DNA of 64,000 nt. Origin: Symbiodinium natans. Taxonomy: Eukaryota; Sar; Dinophyceae; Suessiales; Symbiodiniaceae. Location of the stretch: contig CAJNDS010000635.1 in NCBI GenBank assembly GCA_905221605.1, forward strand, positions 429,001-493,000. Direction: 5' to 3'. The notes below the pieces were generated by a model, which saw nothing but the letters and a program-made list of their open reading frames with translations, was not told where the DNA came from and made no database searches. Positions within the stretch are counted from its first letter, which is position 1; each line of letters opens with the position of its first letter. This document shows positions 61,466 through 64,000 of this stretch, piece after piece. Made by a program: the position numbers and the translations under genes.

Positions 61466-61739
61466 GTGAGGGTGAAGGGCCCGAAGACCCGAAATCTAAA
61501 TGTGATCGTAAGCCGCTTGGTCCTTCGAGCCTGAGGTTTGGGACTTGTGCTTTGTTTTTTGGAAGGGAAGGAAGTTCGGTTTTCATGCCGTTCCTCCCAA
61601 GCCCCACAAGTTCTTAATAGTTTAGCGAAGCCACTTCCCTCCCATCTATCAAGGAGCTGCATCGCGCGGACAGTAATTAGCCATCAAGCTGCTCGACCCG
61701 GAGTTGTGTAACTTGGTTTAGGGTTTCGGGTGGGCTCGG

Positions 61740-61754
61740 GGGGGGGGGGGGGGG
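61740..61754. repeat. Poly-G run
   Basis: About fifteen consecutive G, followed by AGGAGGAGG. It lies about 55 bp upstream of the candidate ATG at 61810. Confidence 0.9.
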
Positions 61755-61809
61755 AGGAGGAGGGGCCCTTTTTCACAGGCCGACCGAATCCTCAGAATCT
61801 CTACCCAAC

Positions 61810-62110
61810 ATGGGAAGTTCGCGGACGCAACCCAGTTGCCTTGCAGCTACGGCAAAGGCTGCAGGTGACTCGGCGGGTATAGGAGGCGCGCCCTCAATCA
61901 GCCGTGACTCTGGTTAGTCGCGTAGGATTAGAGGGTCTGGGAGCAAGCGCTGCATCTGGGGATTGTTCTTTCCTTACAGGACATTTGGACCCCAATTTTC
62001 TCAGCCCTGGGGATACCGTAGTAGGTACCCCACAAAAAACACGATCTAGAAATATACAGCTCGAATCGGGCTCAGGGATTAATGCAGCACTGAACGCAGC
62101 AAAAGCCTAA
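61810..62110 (+). CDS. Candidate 77-residue protein, two exons
   Basis: An ATG at 61810 opens MGSSRTQPSCLAATAKAAGD and continues through SAGIGGAPSISRDS to a donor G|GTTAGT at 61912/61913. A strong acceptor, TTCTTTCCTTACAG, ends at 61979. Splicing out these 67 bp restores frame: GHLDPNFLSPGDTVVGTPQK, then TRSRNIQLESGSGINAALNA, then AKA and a TAA at 62108. The 67-bp length is not a multiple of three, so the two frames fit only when spliced. MGSSRT matches the loose N-myristoylation pattern MGxxx(S/T). No domain or family is recognised. It could be a real small gene or a chance combination; the acceptor is the best single piece of evidence. Confidence 0.35.
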
Positions 62111-63060
62111 AGTGATGTCGGCATGATGTTCCCACGACCAGATCTCTGAAGTCCCCAAATCATGGTCCCCCTTTAAAGTGGTACCCCACCCGGTATCAAA
62201 GTGAACAACCGAGGAATTCGCCAACATCCCCCGCGATACCAAGCCCCCAAACCTCTGGGCTTCGGGTTCTTTGGTTTCCTGTCTCTGTTCGAGCGGCATG
62301 CCTCCGAGAGATCAACGGTGTGCACAACTCGGGACCTACATGTGATCGAAATCTGACTTTCCATGTCTTGCACCCGCCTTAAACACTAAACCGCAAAACC
62401 CTAAAAGCCCAAACCTTGCTAAGCGGAAAAAACTGTAGCTGCTGGGCTACCAAACCTAGACCTAAACCCTAAACCCTAATCCGTTCAAATTTCAGGGGGG
62501 ATATGCGTAAATTAGAGGCTCTGAAGCTTAAGGTTTTCAGGCTCTAACAGGCAATTTGGCCCCTTATAAACCCCAAACCCTGTAAGCTGTAAGACCTAAC
62601 AGCCCTTTCAACTTAAACCCCGCTGCAGCCCCCCTACAAACCTAAACCCCCAAAAAACAACCGACGCAAAGCACCAACTCGCCCCTTGTTCGGGGTTTGC
62701 CGTAAACGGTTGCCTTACAGGGTTTAGGGTTTCGGGTTTAGGGTTTACGGTTGCAGTGTGTAGGGCCTACAGGGCTCAAAAAGGTTTTAACGAGGCTTAT
62801 GCGATTCGGGGTTTTCGATCACTCTGGCTGCCTAGAAGCCACTATTCGTAGCTCAGCCACGTACGAAACGGTCCTTGGCCAGCATCTTGAAGCAGTTGTC
62901 TTACAGGGTGGCTGGGGCCAGTTTATGGGAAGGAGTGCCAGCGTGGTGTTTCAGGTCTGCGGCCCCTCGGTGGTGATAACCAACATCATGGAAAACGATC
63001 ACGATGATGTCGAGGACGACAATTGATAACGATACATGATAGTAATGGTCCCAACAATTT
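62111..63060. other. No supported gene
   Basis: Mixed DNA with scattered heptamers near 62460-62480 and 62718-62750. Frames are short and overlap. Confidence 0.45.
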
Positions 63061-63111
63061 CTGATTGTAGTTGTTGTCGCTGCTGTTATTGTGGTGGTTG
63101 TGATTGTGGTA

Positions 63112-63291
<180 letters not shown>

Positions 63292-63771
63292 AAGTGGTCG
63301 TGGTAGTCGTAGGAGTAATCCGGCAGTAGCAGTAACAAGACCTAGCCGAGTCACAGCAACAGCGGCTATTGTGATTCTAATGGGGTGCAATGGGGCAGCT
63401 CCACATTGACCCTGGGGCTCAGGATTTAGGGCTTCTTGGGAGTTACATGTCGTCCTGTGCCGAAGCCTTTTACTTTCGGGCAGCGTGGCGGGTTGTTTTC
63501 TCGGTCGGAGTCTTGTAAACCCTACATTGACAGCCCGATGCCTTCCATCGTGCATGTAACATGTGTTGCAGCATGTAACATGTGTTGCACAGCCTGCTGA
63601 GTTCGCATGAAAGCTCCCGAAGACCGTGCTCAACTCCAGCATTAACGCTGGCAGTCTCTTTTGATCCGTGCCCAGAAAGCCTCATTTAGCTGTAGTTGGC
63701 AGCCCTAAACCCGAACCAATGACGCCAGAGCGCACCATCGCCTCGGGTCCAGGTCGCTCTATACCTCGCGA

Positions 63772-63958
63772 GGGGGGGTTAGGGCTTAGGACTTCGGGCT
63801 CTTAGGGCTTAGGGATCAGGATTTGGGACTTGGGATTGGGCTTTGGGCTTGGGGCTTGGGGCTTAGGGCTAATCCTAAACCCTAAACCCTAAACCCTAAA
63901 CCCTGAACCCTGAACCCTGAACCCTGAACCCTAGACCCTAAGCCCTAAACCCTAAACC
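63772..63958. repeat. Degenerate TTTAGGG meeting CCCTAAA array head to head
   Basis: GGGCTT/GGGACTT-type degenerate units to about 63870 (GGGGCTTAGGGCT) switch at once to CCTAAACCCTAAA. The second half includes four consecutive CCCTGAA variants. Confidence 0.8.
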
Positions 63959-64000
63959 AAACCTCTTAGGGTAGCTTCATGGGCCCTGAATATGGTCTCT

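Overview
Eukaryotic nuclear DNA, probably from a microalga or another protist. The evidence is spliceosome-style gene structure, polyubiquitin genes, and a background saturated with TTTAGGG heptamers, the telomere repeat type of plants, green algae, dinoflagellates, chlorarachniophytes and several other protists. No spliced-leader sequence, rRNA, tRNA or organelle gene was recognised. A dinoflagellate or another secondary-plastid alga is a reasonable guess, but nothing here proves it. The window contains one 100-N scaffold gap (32760-32859).

Gene content is very low. Three loci are secure, all on the minus strand. Two are eight-unit polyubiquitin genes about 6 kb apart: 49000-50820 is intact, and 41011-42828 carries three identical one-base losses. 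They share a similar 5' leader and a nearly identical 3' flank, so they are a duplicated pair. The third is a two-exon ADP-ribosylglycohydrolase-family gene (57864-59231) that appears to lack both acidic metal-binding motifs. Seven weaker coding-like islands are reported with low confidence: 5601-5747 (-), 17751-17870 (+), 18216-18532 (-), 28651-28795 (-) followed by 28901-29515 (+), 51138-51420 (-), 56573-57016 (-) and 61810-62110 (+). None has a recognised family.

Most of the rest is repeat. More than thirty clean TTTAGGG/CCCTAAA arrays occur in both orientations and are embedded in long stretches of degenerate heptamer-like sequence. Some arrays meet head to head as at a telomere fusion (7456, 22491, 63870); others diverge (8.7-9.2 kb, 15.4-15.7 kb, 39.1-39.3 kb). 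Small inverted-repeat elements resembling MITEs or introners lie among them (2.03, 5.2, 10.9, 28.5 and 39.2 kb, plus a three-copy family at 2.8, 19.3 and 45.6 kb).

Region by region: 0-31.8 kb is heptamer-rich DNA with isolated coding-like islands. 31.8-33.1 kb is a poly-C minisatellite with the gap. 33.2-33.94 kb is a large inverted repeat of a TTTAATGG octamer. 34.1-36.2 kb is an AT-richer tandem repeat of about 790 bp. 40.4-51.4 kb is the polyubiquitin duplication. 56.5-59.3 kb holds a degenerate coding-like island and the ADP-ribosylglycohydrolase gene. 59.3-64 kb returns to heptamer-rich DNA with a small two-exon gene model and an AGT microsatellite.
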